A stretch of 64,000 nucleotides of DNA from Rhodospirillales bacterium BBD 1991-14 (lineage in GTDB: Bacteria > Pseudomonadota > Alphaproteobacteria > Kiloniellales > Kiloniellaceae): positions 124,001 through 188,000 of the forward strand of contig LYSY01000009.1 in the NCBI GenBank assembly GCA_001657395.1, read 5' to 3'. The position numbers and the translations under genes were made by a program. Below the pieces are notes generated by a model. The model searched no databases. It was not told where the DNA came from and saw nothing but the letters and a program-made list of their open reading frames with translations. Numbering within the stretch: position 1 is the first letter of the stretch; every line of letters starts with the position of its first letter. Of this stretch, positions 38,120-46,366 are shown piece by piece.

Positions 38120-38152
38120 AGGCCTTTGCACGCGGGCGATCCGGGCATCTCC

Positions 38153-38920
38153 CTAGCCGTCCACCTGTCCGGGGGCAAAGCGGCCGCCCAGGCGGTAGCG
38201 GTCGCCGGGATGGAGCAGCCGCGCCCAGGTGACCGGCAGGCCGCGCGACCAGGTCTGACGGCGCAGCAGCAGGCAGGGCGTGCCGCCGGCGATCTCCAGC
38301 AGCTGGCATTCCTCCTTGCTCGGCGCGACGGCCATAACGATGTGCTCCGCCTCGCTCAAGGGGGCGGCTTCCATGAGGTAGTGGTTCGGCGTGATCGCGG
38401 TGAAGTCCTGCGCCAGATAGTCCGGCGCCGCCGCCGGGTTGACGTAGCGGTCCTCCAGTTGGATCGGCAGGCCGTTCTCCCGGTGCACGATGATCGAATG
38501 AAAGACCGCATCGCCCCGGTCCAGCCCCAGCAGCCCCGCCTCCAGGGCGCGTGCTCTTTCCCGCCGCAGCAGGCAGACCTCGGCGGCGTGGCTGTGTCCG
38601 CGGCTGGCGATCTCTTCGGCGATGTTGCGGATCGCCAGCACCTCCGACTGCGGCTTGGCGGCGGCGGCCACGAAGGTGCCGGCGCCCTGTACGCGCGCCA
38701 GCCAGCCCTCGGCCGTCAGTTCGCGGAGAGCGCGGTGCACCGTCATGCGGCTGACGCCCTGTTCGCGGGTCAGCTCATTCTCGGAGGGCACGCGGGCGCC
38801 TTCCGCCCAGTCGCCGGCCAGGATGCGGCCGACGATGTAGTCCTTGACCTGCTGATAGAGCGGAGCGTCGTCGCGCAGGCCGGTGGCGGTGGAGGCGGAA
38901 CCGGAGGAGGACGAGGGCAT
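38153..38920 (-). CDS. hutC: Histidine utilisation repressor (GntR/UTRA)
   Basis: A 255-residue repressor whose inducer is normally urocanate. The N-terminal GntR winged helix reads LYQQVKDYIVGRILAGDWAEGARVPSENELTREQGVSRMTVHRALRELTAEGWL, followed by a UTRA ligand domain (EEIASRGHSHAAEVCLLRRER, FHSIIVHRENGLPIQLEDRYVN). I start at ATG 38920; longer frames run through the operator and the divergent hutG. The operator at 38965-38976 lies 44 bp upstream, so the gene is probably autoregulated and co-controlled with hutG. Confidence 0.94.
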   Translation of the reverse strand: MPSSSSGSASTATGLRDDAPLYQQVKDYIVGRILAGDWAEGARVPSENELTREQGVSRMTVHRALRELTAEGWLARVQGAGTFVAAAAKPQSEVLAIRNIAEEIASRGHSHAAEVCLLRRERARALEAGLLGLDRGDAVFHSIIVHRENGLPIQLEDRYVNPAAAPDYLAQDFTAITPNHYLMEAAPLSEAEHIVMAVAPSKEECQLLEIAGGTPCLLLRRQTWSRGLPVTWARLLHPGDRYRLGGRFAPGQVDG

Positions 38921-38963
38921 GGGGCGGACTGGCTTCCCTTCGCGGGTGACCCGGGGGCGCAAA

Positions 38964-38977
38964 CTTGTATATACAAG
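38964..38977. promoter_or_regulatory. HutC operator between hutC and hutG
   Basis: Palindrome CTTGTATATACAAG, core at 38965-38976. It is followed by a direct repeat GACCGGT..GACCGGT (38977-38999) that encloses a TATACAAAAG half-site, perhaps a second weak contact. It is 44 bp from hutC and 88 bp from hutG. Confidence 0.85.
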
Positions 38978-39064
38978 ACCGGTATACAAAAGACCGGTCA
39001 ATCTGGCCAGCGTAGCGCCGGCCGGACCGCCAAACGGACCGGGGGCTTGTCGGGAAGGACGTCC

Positions 39065-39874
39065 ATGGAGCTCTTCACCTTTAAGGAAGGTTCGCTGCCG
39101 CTGTTGGTTTCGATGCCCCACAGCGGCACCCACATCCCGCCGGAGATGGCGGCGCGGATGACCGATTCGGCCCGGGCGGTTCCCGACACCGACTGGCATA
39201 TCCCCGAACTCTACGACTTCCTCGCCGAACTTGACGTCTCGGTGCTGCAGGCGACCCACTCGCGCTACGTGGTCGACCTGAACCGCACACCGGACGGTGC
39301 AGTGCTTTACGCCGGCGCCGACAACACCGAACTCTGCCCCACGGCCACCTTCGATCGCGAGGCCATTTATCGGAAAGGGGAGGCTCCGACGCCGGGAGAG
39401 GTCGTGGCGCGGCGCGAAGCCTACTGGCAGCCCTACCACGACCGCATCGCCGCCGAACTGGCGGCGCTGAAGGCACGCCACGGCATCGCCCTGCTGTGGG
39501 ATGCCCATTCGATCCGCAGCCAGGTGCCGCGCTTCTTCGAGGGGCGCCTGCCGGATCTGAACCTGGGCACCGGCGACGGTGCGGCGGCGGCACCCGATCT
39601 GCTGGACATCCTGACGGCTGTAGCGCGGGAGGCCGAGGCGATCGGCTACAGCCATGCCGCCAACGGCCGTTTCAAGGGCGGCTACATCACCCGCCACCAT
39701 GGCCGGCCCGACGCGGGCATCCACGCGGTGCAGCTCGAGCTCTCCCAGATCACCTATATGGACGAGGACCCGCCCTTCGGCTTCCGCGAGGATCTGGCGG
39801 AGCAGGTGCGCCCGGTCCTGGCCGGCCTGGTGCAGACCATGCTCGCCTGGGCGGAGATGGCGGTGGACGACTAG
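39065..39874 (+). CDS. hutG: N-formylglutamate deformylase
   Basis: Last step of this Hut variant: N-formyl-L-glutamate to glutamate and formate. The 269-residue protein shows LLVSMPHSGTHIPPEM, VVDLNRTPDG, WDAHSIRSQVPRFFEGRLPDLNLGT, NGRFKGGYITRHHGRP and ELSQITYMDE, typical of the zinc-dependent FGase family and not of the arginase-like HutG. It is divergent from hutC across a shared operator. With hutF it defines the deiminase route. Confidence 0.94.
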   Translation: MELFTFKEGSLPLLVSMPHSGTHIPPEMAARMTDSARAVPDTDWHIPELYDFLAELDVSVLQATHSRYVVDLNRTPDGAVLYAGADNTELCPTATFDREAIYRKGEAPTPGEVVARREAYWQPYHDRIAAELAALKARHGIALLWDAHSIRSQVPRFFEGRLPDLNLGTGDGAAAAPDLLDILTAVAREAEAIGYSHAANGRFKGGYITRHHGRPDAGIHAVQLELSQITYMDEDPPFGFREDLAEQVRPVLAGLVQTMLAWAEMAVDD

Positions 39875-40007
39875 GGGGGGTCGGCGTGGTTGGGGTGCGG
39901 GAGAATGTTACGGCGAAAGTCATCGGCCTGGGCGACCTAAGAGCAGAACGGATGTCCCCCTCACCCAGCTTTGGCTAGGTTCGCCGATCGGCTCACCAAG
40001 CCTGCGC

Positions 40008-40085
40008 AACCCTCTCCCGCCAGGGGAGAGGGTTTGTCTGTGTGGTGCGCCGGTCATTTCTTCCCTCTCCCCTCGTGGGAGAGGG
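40008..40085. repeat. Pair of CCCTCTCCC hairpins (REP-like)
   Basis: First stem AACCCTCTCCC (40008-40018) with GGGAGAGGGTT (40024-40034); second stem CCCTCTCCC (40063-40071) with GGGAGAGGG (40077-40085). They lie between convergent genes and could serve as bidirectional terminators. Confidence 0.7.
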
Positions 40086-40093
40086 AGGGGCCC

Positions 40094-40211
40094 GCGAAGC
40101 GGGAGGGTGAGGGGGAGACCAGTGTTCCGCGAAGCGGGAGGGTGAGGGGGAGACCAGTGTTCCGCGAAGCGGGAGGGTGAGGGGGAGACCAGTGTTCCGC
40201 GAAGCGGGAGG
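40094..40211. repeat. 35-bp direct tandem repeat, three full copies plus a fragment
   Basis: Units at 40094-40128, 40129-40163 and 40164-40198 appear identical; a fourth, truncated and diverging, starts at 40199. Each begins GCGAAGCGGGAGGGTGAGGG and ends CAGTGTTCC. The array stops next to the hutI stop codon. Confidence 0.9.
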
Positions 40212-40222
40212 CTGCGGGTGTG

Positions 40223-41461
40223 TCAGCCGCCGCGCACGATCTTCCCGTCTTTCACCACCTGCCGGCAGGGGTTGGCGCCGAAGCGGTAGGCCAGTTCGGC
40301 CGGGTGGTCGATGTCCCAGAAGGCCAGGTCGGCGGCCTTGCCGGCCTCCAGGGTGCCGTGGGTCGCCTGCAGGCCGAGCGCCAGGGCGGCGTTGCGGGTG
40401 ACGCCGGCGAGCGCTTCCTCCGGGGTCAGGCGGAACAGGGTGCAGCCCATGTTCAGCATCAGCAGCAGCGAGGTGACCGGCGAGGAGCCGGGGTTGCAGT
40501 CGCTGGCAAGCGCAATGGGCACGCCGGCGCCGCGCAGCGCCTCCAGCGGCGGGCGCTGGCGTTCGCGCAGGAAGTAGAAGGCGCCGGGCAGCAGTACGGC
40601 GACCGTCCCCGCCGCCGCCATGGCACGCACGCCCTCGTCGCCGGTGTACTCCAGGTGGTCGGCGGAGAGCGCCTGGAAGCGGGCGGCCAGGGCGGCACCG
40701 TGAAGGTCGGAGAGCTGGTCGGCATGCAGCTTCACCGGCAGGCCGGCGGCCTGGGCGGCCTCAAAGATCCGCGCCACCTGCTCGGGGTAAAAGGCGATGC
40801 GTTCGCAGAAGGCGTCGACCGCATCGGCAAGACCGGAAGCCGCGACCTCCGGCATCATGGCGATGACCGCGTCGATGTAGTCCTCCGGGTGGCCGTCGTA
40901 CTCCGGCGGCAGGGCATGGGCGCCGAGGAAGGTGGTGCGCACGGTGACCGGCTCGGCGGCGCCGAGGCGCCGCGCCACCCGCAGCATCTTCAGCTCGTCC
41001 TCCAGCGTCAGGCCGTAACCGGACTTGATTTCGATGGTCGTCACGCCCTCGGCCATGAAAGCCCTCAGGCGTTTCAGCGCGGCGTCGAAGAGCGTGTCTT
41101 CGCTGGCCGCGCGGGTCTGGGCGACGGTAAAGCGGATGCCGCCGCCGGCCTGGGCGATCTCCTCGTAGGACGCCCCCTTCAGGCGCAGCTCGAACTCCCG
41201 CGCGCGGTCGCCGCCGAAAACCAGATGGGTGTGGCAGTCGATAAGGCCGGGGGTGATCCAGCACCCCCCGGCATCGTGCAGTTCAGAGGCCAGATCGGCA
41301 GGCGCGCCCGGCAAAGCCGAGGCAGGGCCCAGCCAGGCAATCTCGCCGCCGGCCACGGCCAGGGCGGCGTCCTCGATTGCGCCATAGGGCGCGCGCTCGC
41401 TGTCGGGCTCGCCGCACGCCATGGTGGCCAGGCGCGCGCCGGTCCAAAGGTGGTCCCACAT
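40223..41461 (-). CDS. hutI: Imidazolonepropionase
   Basis: Third Hut enzyme: 4-imidazolone-5-propionate to N-formimino-glutamate. The 412-residue amidohydrolase shows [12 protein letters not shown] at the N-terminus, the metal motif [17 protein letters not shown] near residue 70, [40 protein letters not shown] and the late [23 protein letters not shown] chose ATG 41461 (MWDHLW), preceded by GGGGAAG; upstream frames run into the operator. It is divergent from hutF across a shared operator. Confidence 0.95.
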   Translation of the reverse strand: MWDHLWTGARLATMACGEPDSERAPYGAIEDAALAVAGGEIAWLGPASALPGAPADLASELHDAGGCWITPGLIDCHTHLVFGGDRAREFELRLKGASYEEIAQAGGGIRFTVAQTRAASEDTLFDAALKRLRAFMAEGVTTIEIKSGYGLTLEDELKMLRVARRLGAAEPVTVRTTFLGAHALPPEYDGHPEDYIDAVIAMMPEVAASGLADAVDAFCERIAFYPEQVARIFEAAQAAGLPVKLHADQLSDLHGAALAARFQALSADHLEYTGDEGVRAMAAAGTVAVLLPGAFYFLRERQRPPLEALRGAGVPIALASDCNPGSSPVTSLLLMLNMGCTLFRLTPEEALAGVTRNAALALGLQATHGTLEAGKAADLAFWDIDHPAELAYRFGANPCRQVVKDGKIVRGG

Positions 41462-41506
41462 AGGCTGCCGCTTCCCCATTTCACGGCGACACCGATTTGA
41501 CGGCGC

Positions 41507-41522
41507 AAGTTGTATATACAAC
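41507..41522. promoter_or_regulatory. HutC operator between hutI and hutF
   Basis: Core TTGTATATACAA at 41510-41521 with flanking G/C pairing (GTTGTATATACAAC). It is 48 bp from hutI and 67 bp from hutF, so one site can control both divergent genes. Confidence 0.88.
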
Positions 41523-41588
41523 CTGCCTGGCATACGCTTGCTTTGCCCATCACGCAAGCGCAGCCATTTCTACCCATAGCAGGTCAAG

Positions 41589-42995
41589 ATGACATTCCAT
41601 ACGCTTTTCGCGTCCCAAGCTCTGCTCCCGGAAGGCTGGGCCGACAACGTGCTTCTGGAGGTTGATGCCAGCGGCGATCTCGGTCAGATCACGCGAGAGG
41701 CGACCCCAGATGCGGTGCCCGCCGAAGCCGTCCGGCTGGCCGGGCCGGTGGTGCCGGGCATGCCGAACCTGCACAGCCATGCCTTCCAGCGCGCCATCGC
41801 CGGCCTTGGCGAACACAGGGCGGCGGGCAGCGGCGGCGAGGATTCCTTCTGGACCTGGCGGGAGGTGATGTACCGCTTTGTCGGCCGTCTTGGTCCCGAT
41901 CAGGTTCAGGCCATTGCGGCCCAGCTTTATGTGGAGATGTTAAAGGCGGGCTACACCGCGGTCGGCGAGTTTCACTATCTGCATCACGGGCCTGACGGGC
42001 GTCCTTACGCCGATCGGGCGGAGATGTCCCGGCGCACCATCGCCGCCGCTACCGAGACCGGGGTCGGCATCACCCAACTGCCGGTGCTCTACGGCTACGG
42101 CGGTTTCGGCGCTCAGACAGCGGGTGAAGGCCAGAAACGTTTTCTGAACGATCCCAAGAGCTTGCTGGCCATCGTTGAGGCACTTCAGAAATCACATGAG
42201 GGCGATCCGCAGGTGCGGCTGGGCCTCGCGCCGCACTCGCTCCGCGCCGTCACGCTTGAGACTTTGGATGAAGCGGTGGACGGCCTCAGGGCTCTGGACA
42301 AGACAGCTCCGGTCCACCTGCACATCGCCGAGCAGATCAAGGAGGTGGAGGACTGTCTCGCCTGGTCGGGCAGGCGCCCGGTGGAATGGCTGTTTGCCAA
42401 CCACGCGCCCGACCGCCGCTGGTGCCTGATCCACGCGACCCACATGAGCCCGCAGGAGACGGCTGATCTCGCGGCCAGCGGGGCGGTCGCGGGGCTCTGT
42501 CCGACCACGGAGGCCAACCTCGGCGACGGCCTGTTTCCGGCGGCGGACTATCTGCGTGCCGGCGGTGCCTGGGGCATCGGCTCCGACAGCCATATCTCCG
42601 TCAGCCCGGTGGAGGAACTGCGCTGGCTGGAATACGGCGAGCGGCTCGCGACCCGGCGCCGCAACGTACTGGCGGGCGAGGCGGGACCGGCCGCGGCCCT
42701 CGGCCACCGGCTCTACACGGAAGCGCTCGCCGGCGGGGCCCAAGCCCTCGGCCGGCCCATCGGTGCCATCGAGACCGGTCGGCGTGCCGACCTGGTGGTC
42801 CTGGATTGCGCCGCACCGCCGCTCAGCGACCTGCCGCGCGAGCGCCTGCTCGATGCCCTGGTCTTTGCCGGCAACCGTAACCCGGTGCGCGACGTGATGG
42901 TCGGCGGCCGGTGGGTGATCTGCGACGGCGCCCACAAGGACGAGCGCCCGGTGCTGGAGCGCTACCGCGCCGTCATCCGGGACCTGCTGTCCTAG
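41589..42995 (+). CDS. hutF: Formimidoylglutamate deiminase
   Basis: Fourth step: N-formimino-L-glutamate to N-formyl-L-glutamate and ammonia. The 468-residue amidohydrolase-superfamily protein shows VVPGMPNLHSHAFQRAIAGLGEHR with the HxH zinc pair, DSFWTWREVMYRFV, VGEFHYLHHGPDGRPY, LGLAPHSLRAVT, PVHLHIAEQIKEVEDC, LIHATHMS and the active-site Asp in WGIGSDSHISVSPVEELRWLEYGERL. This is the HutF type found with FGase-type HutG. It is divergent from hutI. Confidence 0.95.
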   Translation: MTFHTLFASQALLPEGWADNVLLEVDASGDLGQITREATPDAVPAEAVRLAGPVVPGMPNLHSHAFQRAIAGLGEHRAAGSGGEDSFWTWREVMYRFVGRLGPDQVQAIAAQLYVEMLKAGYTAVGEFHYLHHGPDGRPYADRAEMSRRTIAAATETGVGITQLPVLYGYGGFGAQTAGEGQKRFLNDPKSLLAIVEALQKSHEGDPQVRLGLAPHSLRAVTLETLDEAVDGLRALDKTAPVHLHIAEQIKEVEDCLAWSGRRPVEWLFANHAPDRRWCLIHATHMSPQETADLAASGAVAGLCPTTEANLGDGLFPAADYLRAGGAWGIGSDSHISVSPVEELRWLEYGERLATRRRNVLAGEAGPAAALGHRLYTEALAGGAQALGRPIGAIETGRRADLVVLDCAAPPLSDLPRERLLDALVFAGNRNPVRDVMVGGRWVICDGAHKDERPVLERYRAVIRDLLS

Positions 42996-43051
42996 CCGGG
43001 ACAGCTTCCACAAACACTTCTCCCGTCCGGAGACCGCGCTCGGCGCTGTGA

Positions 43052-43071
43052 CCGGCTGCCTGCGCAGCCGG
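43052..43071 (+). terminator. GC hairpin after hutF
   Basis: Perfect 8-bp stem CCGGCTGC / GCAGCCGG with a 4-nt loop, 57 bp after the hutF stop. There is no T-run, so an intrinsic terminator role is uncertain. Confidence 0.35.
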
Positions 43072-43092
43072 GCGCCTGCTGCAATGGTTGAC

Positions 43093-43121
43093 TTGACTCG
43101 CACCGGTGGATCTTGTATTTA
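43093..43121 (+). promoter_or_regulatory. Sigma70-like promoter upstream of arsR-type gene
   Basis: TTGACT (43093-43098), 17-bp spacer, TATTTA (43116-43121), inside an AT-rich island with a TTAATTAA palindrome (43131-43138). The ArsR gene starts 37 bp further on, so the palindrome may be its operator. Confidence 0.5.
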
Positions 43122-43157
43122 ACAGATATCTTAATTAACATGATGGTTTAATATAAC

Positions 43158-43505
43158 ATGCCCAGCGATGCCCTCAGCACGACCTTCGCCGCGCTTGCCG
43201 ATCCGACCCGCAGGGCGATCCTGGCGCGGCTTTCCGAGGGCGCGGCGACGGTGGGTGAACTGGCCGAGCCCTTCGAGATGAGCATGCCGGCGGTCTCCCG
43301 GCACCTGAAGGTGCTGGAGGGGGCCGGGCTCATCACCCGCGGGCGTGCGGCGCAGTGGCGCCCCTGCCAGCTTGAGGCCGGGCCGCTGAAGGAGGCGACC
43401 GACTGGCTCGAGAGTTACCGCCGCTACTGGGAGCAGAGCTTCGACCGCCTGGACGACTATCTGAAGGAGCTGCAAAGCAGCCGCGCACCAAAGAAGAAGA
43501 GTTAG
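43158..43505 (+). CDS. ArsR-family HTH regulator
   Basis: A 115-residue SmtB/ArsR-type regulator: LSTTFAALADPTRRAILARLSEGAATVGELAEPFEMSMPAVSRHLKVLEGAGLITRGRAAQWR, no metal-binding Cys motif in the recognition helix. This is the subgroup that sits with AHSA1/SRPBCC proteins. It leads a run of three such genes with short gaps, and probably represses the operon. Confidence 0.93.
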   Translation: MPSDALSTTFAALADPTRRAILARLSEGAATVGELAEPFEMSMPAVSRHLKVLEGAGLITRGRAAQWRPCQLEAGPLKEATDWLESYRRYWEQSFDRLDDYLKELQSSRAPKKKS

Positions 43506-43544
43506 CGCGTGGCGCTCCAGTCCCCCCAACCAAAGGAGAAGACC

Positions 43545-44042
43545 GTGACAGCCCTGGCCGACCCGCACACACACGAGATTCCGCCGCTGACCCTGACCCG
43601 GCATTTCGCCGCGCCCCGCGCGCTGGTCTTCGAGGCCTGGACCACCGCCGACCACCTGTCGCGCTGGTCCTATCCCGCCGGCTTCACGGTGGTTGACTGC
43701 ACCGTCGACTTCCGCGTCGGCGGCAGCTCCGAGGTCGTCATGCGCTCGCCGGAGGGCGAGCTCTTCCACTGGCGCAACCGCTATCGGGAGATCGTCACGC
43801 CGGAGCGCATCGTTGTCGCCAATGCCATCCTGTCCCGCACGCCGCCGGACGGCCCGCTGACGCCGCTGTTCGACGCCGCCGCCACGATAACCTTTGCCGA
43901 CGAAGCGGGCGGGACGCGGCTGACGCTCGAGGCGACCGTCGAGAAGCTCCACGACCCGGCGGCGGCACCCCTGGCGGCGGCCATGGAGCCCGGCTGGACC
44001 GACGGCCTGGACCACCTCGCGGCCTACCTCCGCGCCCTCTAA
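43545..44042 (+). CDS. AHSA1/SRPBCC-domain protein 1
   Basis: A 165-residue START-like (SRPBCC) protein of the AHSA1 type: LTLTRHFAAPRALVFEAWTTADHLSRWSYPAGFTVVDCTVDFRVGGSSEVVM, then YREIVTPERIVV. These fold into a hydrophobic-cavity barrel; ligands are unknown. The GTG start at 43545 has AAGGAG 6 nt upstream; an earlier in-frame GTG at 43509 lacks one. First of three tandem paralogues. Confidence 0.88.
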   Translation: MTALADPHTHEIPPLTLTRHFAAPRALVFEAWTTADHLSRWSYPAGFTVVDCTVDFRVGGSSEVVMRSPEGELFHWRNRYREIVTPERIVVANAILSRTPPDGPLTPLFDAAATITFADEAGGTRLTLEATVEKLHDPAAAPLAAAMEPGWTDGLDHLAAYLRAL

Positions 44043-44058
44043 GGGGAGGGCAAGGCTG

Positions 44059-44595
44059 ATGCGCTTGCAGGCTGCCGGTGTTTCCGCAGAGGACCACGAG
44101 TTGTTCGTCGCGCGCGTTTTCGATGCGCCGCGCGATCTCGTGTTCAAGGTCTGGACCCGACCGGAGCACATCGTCCACTGGGCGGTGCCGGCGGGCTTCA
44201 GCCTCCTGTCCTGCGAGGAAGACCTGCGTCGCGGCGGCCGCCATGCCTGCTGCCTGCGGTCCCCCGACGGCAGCACTTTTCGCCTCGGCGGGGTCTACTG
44301 CGCGGTGACACCACCGGAACGCCTGGTCTCCACTTTTACCGCGGAGGGCGACACCGGTGTCTCCGGCCGGGAGACCCTGGTTACCGTCACCTTCGAGGAT
44401 GTCGGCGAGGAGCCAGCACCCTGGACCCGCCTGTCGCTGCGCCAGGGCCGCTTCGACGGCGCGGCGGAACGCGATGTCCACGCCGGCGCGATGGCCGCCT
44501 GCCTCGACCGGGTTGCCGCGCGCCTGGCGGTGCTGCAGGGCGCCGAGGTCCCAGCGGCGGTCCAAGCATCGATGCGGGACCTGCAGGCCGTATGA
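44059..44595 (+). CDS. AHSA1/SRPBCC-domain protein 2
   Basis: A 178-residue SRPBCC protein: LFVARVFDAPRDLVFKVWTRPEHIVHWAVPAGFSLLSCEEDLRRGGRHACCLRSPDG. It differs from its neighbours by a C-terminal extension with LAVLQGAEVPAAVQ. It begins 16 nt after paralogue 1 and its stop is in an ATGA that could couple translation to paralogue 3. Confidence 0.87.
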   Translation: MRLQAAGVSAEDHELFVARVFDAPRDLVFKVWTRPEHIVHWAVPAGFSLLSCEEDLRRGGRHACCLRSPDGSTFRLGGVYCAVTPPERLVSTFTAEGDTGVSGRETLVTVTFEDVGEEPAPWTRLSLRQGRFDGAAERDVHAGAMAACLDRVAARLAVLQGAEVPAAVQASMRDLQAV

Positions 44596-44627
44596 AGACA
44601 TCCCTGACTCTGTTGAGGACCATCGAC

Positions 44628-45098
44628 ATGAAAGCCACAGCAAGCATCGCCGAACCCGCCGAGCGGAGTCTGGTGATCGAGCGCCTCTTCGATGCACCGC
44701 GGGCGCTGGTGTTCAAGGTCTGGACCCAGCCGGAGCATCTGGTGCGCTGGTTTGCGCCGCGCAGTTTCACGCTCTCCGCCTGCGACTTCGACATCCGCCC
44801 CGGCGGCGCCTACCGCTGCTGCATGACCAGCGAGGCGGGGGAGGAGTACTGGTTGCGTGGCATCTACCGCGAGATCGTGGCACCGGAGCGCCTGGTCTTC
44901 ACCCACGGCTGGGAAGGGGAGGACGGCGCGGTCAAGAACGATACGCTGGTGACCGCCGTCTTCGTCACTGAGGGCGAGAGGACGCGGCTGCGCTTCCACC
45001 AGGCCCTCTTTACCAGTGAAAGCGCCCGCGACTCCCATCGGGGCGGCTGGGAGAGCTGCTTCGACATGTTGGACGACTACCTGGCCGGCACTCCCTGA
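44628..45098 (+). CDS. AHSA1/SRPBCC-domain protein 3
   Basis: A 156-residue SRPBCC protein: SLVIERLFDAPRALVFKVWTQPEHLVRWFAPRSFTLSACDFDIRPGGAYRCCMTSEAGEEYWLRGIYREIVAPERLVF and a C-terminal GGWESCFDMLDDYLAG, the canonical AHSA1 pattern. ATG 44628 has GAGGA 8 nt upstream. A longer form from ATG 44592, overlapping the previous stop, is also possible. Confidence 0.9.
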   Translation: MKATASIAEPAERSLVIERLFDAPRALVFKVWTQPEHLVRWFAPRSFTLSACDFDIRPGGAYRCCMTSEAGEEYWLRGIYREIVAPERLVFTHGWEGEDGAVKNDTLVTAVFVTEGERTRLRFHQALFTSESARDSHRGGWESCFDMLDDYLAGTP

Positions 45099-45137
45099 CC
45101 GGCACAAACGGCTGCACCTTGTTCAGGAGGAAGGACA

Positions 45138-45848
45138 ATGACATCGCAGAGGATCGTTTCCCGCGAAGACTGGCTTGCGGCGCGGAAAGCGCTGTTGATG
45201 AAGGAGAAGGAGCTGACGCGGCGGCGCGACGCGCTGGCCGCCGAGCGCCGCGCGCTGCCCTGGGTCAAGGTCGAAAAGCCCTATGTTTTCGAATCACCTG
45301 ATGGCAAGCGGACGCTGGCCGAGCTCTTCGACGGCCGCAGTCAGTTGATCGTGCAGCATTTCATGCTGGGACCCGGCTGGGAGGAGGGCTGCATCGGCTG
45401 TTCCTTCTGCGCCGATCATGTGGACGGCGCCAATCTTCACCTGCGCCATCATGACGTCTCCTTCGTGGCCATCTCCCGCGCGCCGATATCGGAGATCGAG
45501 GCCTTCAGGGCCCGCATGGGCTGGCGCTTCCCCTGGGTCTCCTCCTTCGGCAGCGACTTCAACTATGACTTCCAGGTGTCCTTCACCCCCGAGGACCAAG
45601 CCCGGGGACGGGTCGTCTACAACTTCGAGGAATGCGACTTTATGTGCGAGGAACTGGCCGGCACCAGCGTCTTCGCCAGGGACGAGACCGGCGCCGTCTT
45701 CCACACCTATTCCTGCTACGCCCGGGGCGACGAACACCTGCTCGGCGCCTACAACTATCTCGACCTCACGCCTAAGGGCCGGAACGAGACCGGCCCGCGC
45801 CACGATCTGATGGACTGGGTGCGCCTCCACGATCGCTACCCGGCCTGA
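45138..45848 (+). CDS. DUF899 thioredoxin-like family protein
   Basis: A 236-residue protein of the DUF899 family: EDWLAARKALLMKEKELTRRRDALAAERRALPWVKVEKPYVF, then a thioredoxin-like core LIVQHFMLGPGWEEGCIGCSFCADHVDGANLHLRHHDVSFVAISRAP, with the cysteines CIGCSFC near residue 83. Function unproven. It ends the ArsR-AHSA1 gene string, 39 bp after paralogue 3; DUF899 and AHSA1 genes often occur together. Confidence 0.9.
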   Translation: MTSQRIVSREDWLAARKALLMKEKELTRRRDALAAERRALPWVKVEKPYVFESPDGKRTLAELFDGRSQLIVQHFMLGPGWEEGCIGCSFCADHVDGANLHLRHHDVSFVAISRAPISEIEAFRARMGWRFPWVSSFGSDFNYDFQVSFTPEDQARGRVVYNFEECDFMCEELAGTSVFARDETGAVFHTYSCYARGDEHLLGAYNYLDLTPKGRNETGPRHDLMDWVRLHDRYPA

Positions 45849-45873
45849 GCCGTTCGGGCAGGTGCGGCAGAAA

Positions 45874-45897
45874 GGGCGGCATCGCGTGGTGCCGCCC
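45874..45897 (+). terminator. Terminator-like hairpin after DUF899 gene
   Basis: Perfect 8-bp stem GGGCGGCA / TGCCGCCC with an 8-nt loop, 25 bp after the stop. No T-run follows. Confidence 0.4.
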
Positions 45898-45932
45898 TCG
45901 CATCGCTTGTGAGAAGGCGCTAATCTCTGATC

Positions 45933-46220
45933 ATGAAGTGGAGCCGGAAAAGAAAAGCCGACCTGGTCGCAGACCTCGACCTCTTGATCAATGATCTCTG
46001 CGTGATCTGGGGCTTCTGCAATCAATTGCGTGCCCGCGATCTGATCTCTCTTGGAGAGACCCTGGACGCCGATACCTTTGCCTGTGCGGTGCTGAAGGCT
46101 GAGGGGTTAAATCCGGAAACGAGTCAGTATCGCAAACCCATCAGCCGAAAGTTCATCGAGCGCTACGGCCCCACTGTATCGAAGGAGAGCCATTCGGCCT
46201 CCGGCTACGCGTTCGAATGA
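45933..46220 (+). CDS. Small hypothetical protein
   Basis: A 95-residue protein not recognised, rich in Lys/Arg at the N-terminus (MKWSRKRKADLVADLDLLI) and with a hydrophilic C-terminus. No signal peptide or membrane segment. Base composition is lower in GC than the neighbours, which argues for either a recent acquisition or a fortuitous frame. Confidence 0.5.
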   Translation: MKWSRKRKADLVADLDLLINDLCVIWGFCNQLRARDLISLGETLDADTFACAVLKAEGLNPETSQYRKPISRKFIERYGPTVSKESHSASGYAFE

Positions 46221-46311
46221 TCGCGTCGTGAGTCTCTCCAGGTTGGGGCGGCCTCCTGGCGATCCATAAGAGCTGGCTGTCGCGCATCGCTTTTGGGGTG
46301 TCGCAAAGGAG

Positions 46312-46343
46312 AAGGGGCCGGCACCGCCAGATGCCGACCCCTT
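46312..46343 (-). terminator. Terminator-like hairpin after the FAD oxidoreductase
   Basis: Imperfect stem AAGGGG-CCGGCA with TGCCG-ACCCCTT. Read on the minus strand it is followed by CTCCTTT, so it fits the end of the oxidoreductase gene, which stops at 46367. The rest of 46221-46366 shows nothing else. Confidence 0.5.
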
Positions 46344-46366
46344 GTGCTCGAAGCAGGTGGCCTCGT

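Larger units (their letters stand above)
39875..40222. other. Intergenic repeat region between hutG and hutI
   Basis: 348 bp with no gene. It holds two GC hairpins and a 35-bp tandem repeat listed separately, and a spacer of 130 bp after the hutG stop in which I see nothing. hutG and hutI are convergent here. Confidence 0.7.

Noticed and set aside
41462-41557. Upstream in-frame starts for hutI
   Set aside because: They cross the operator and have no good ribosome-binding site; MWDHLW gives a normal family length.
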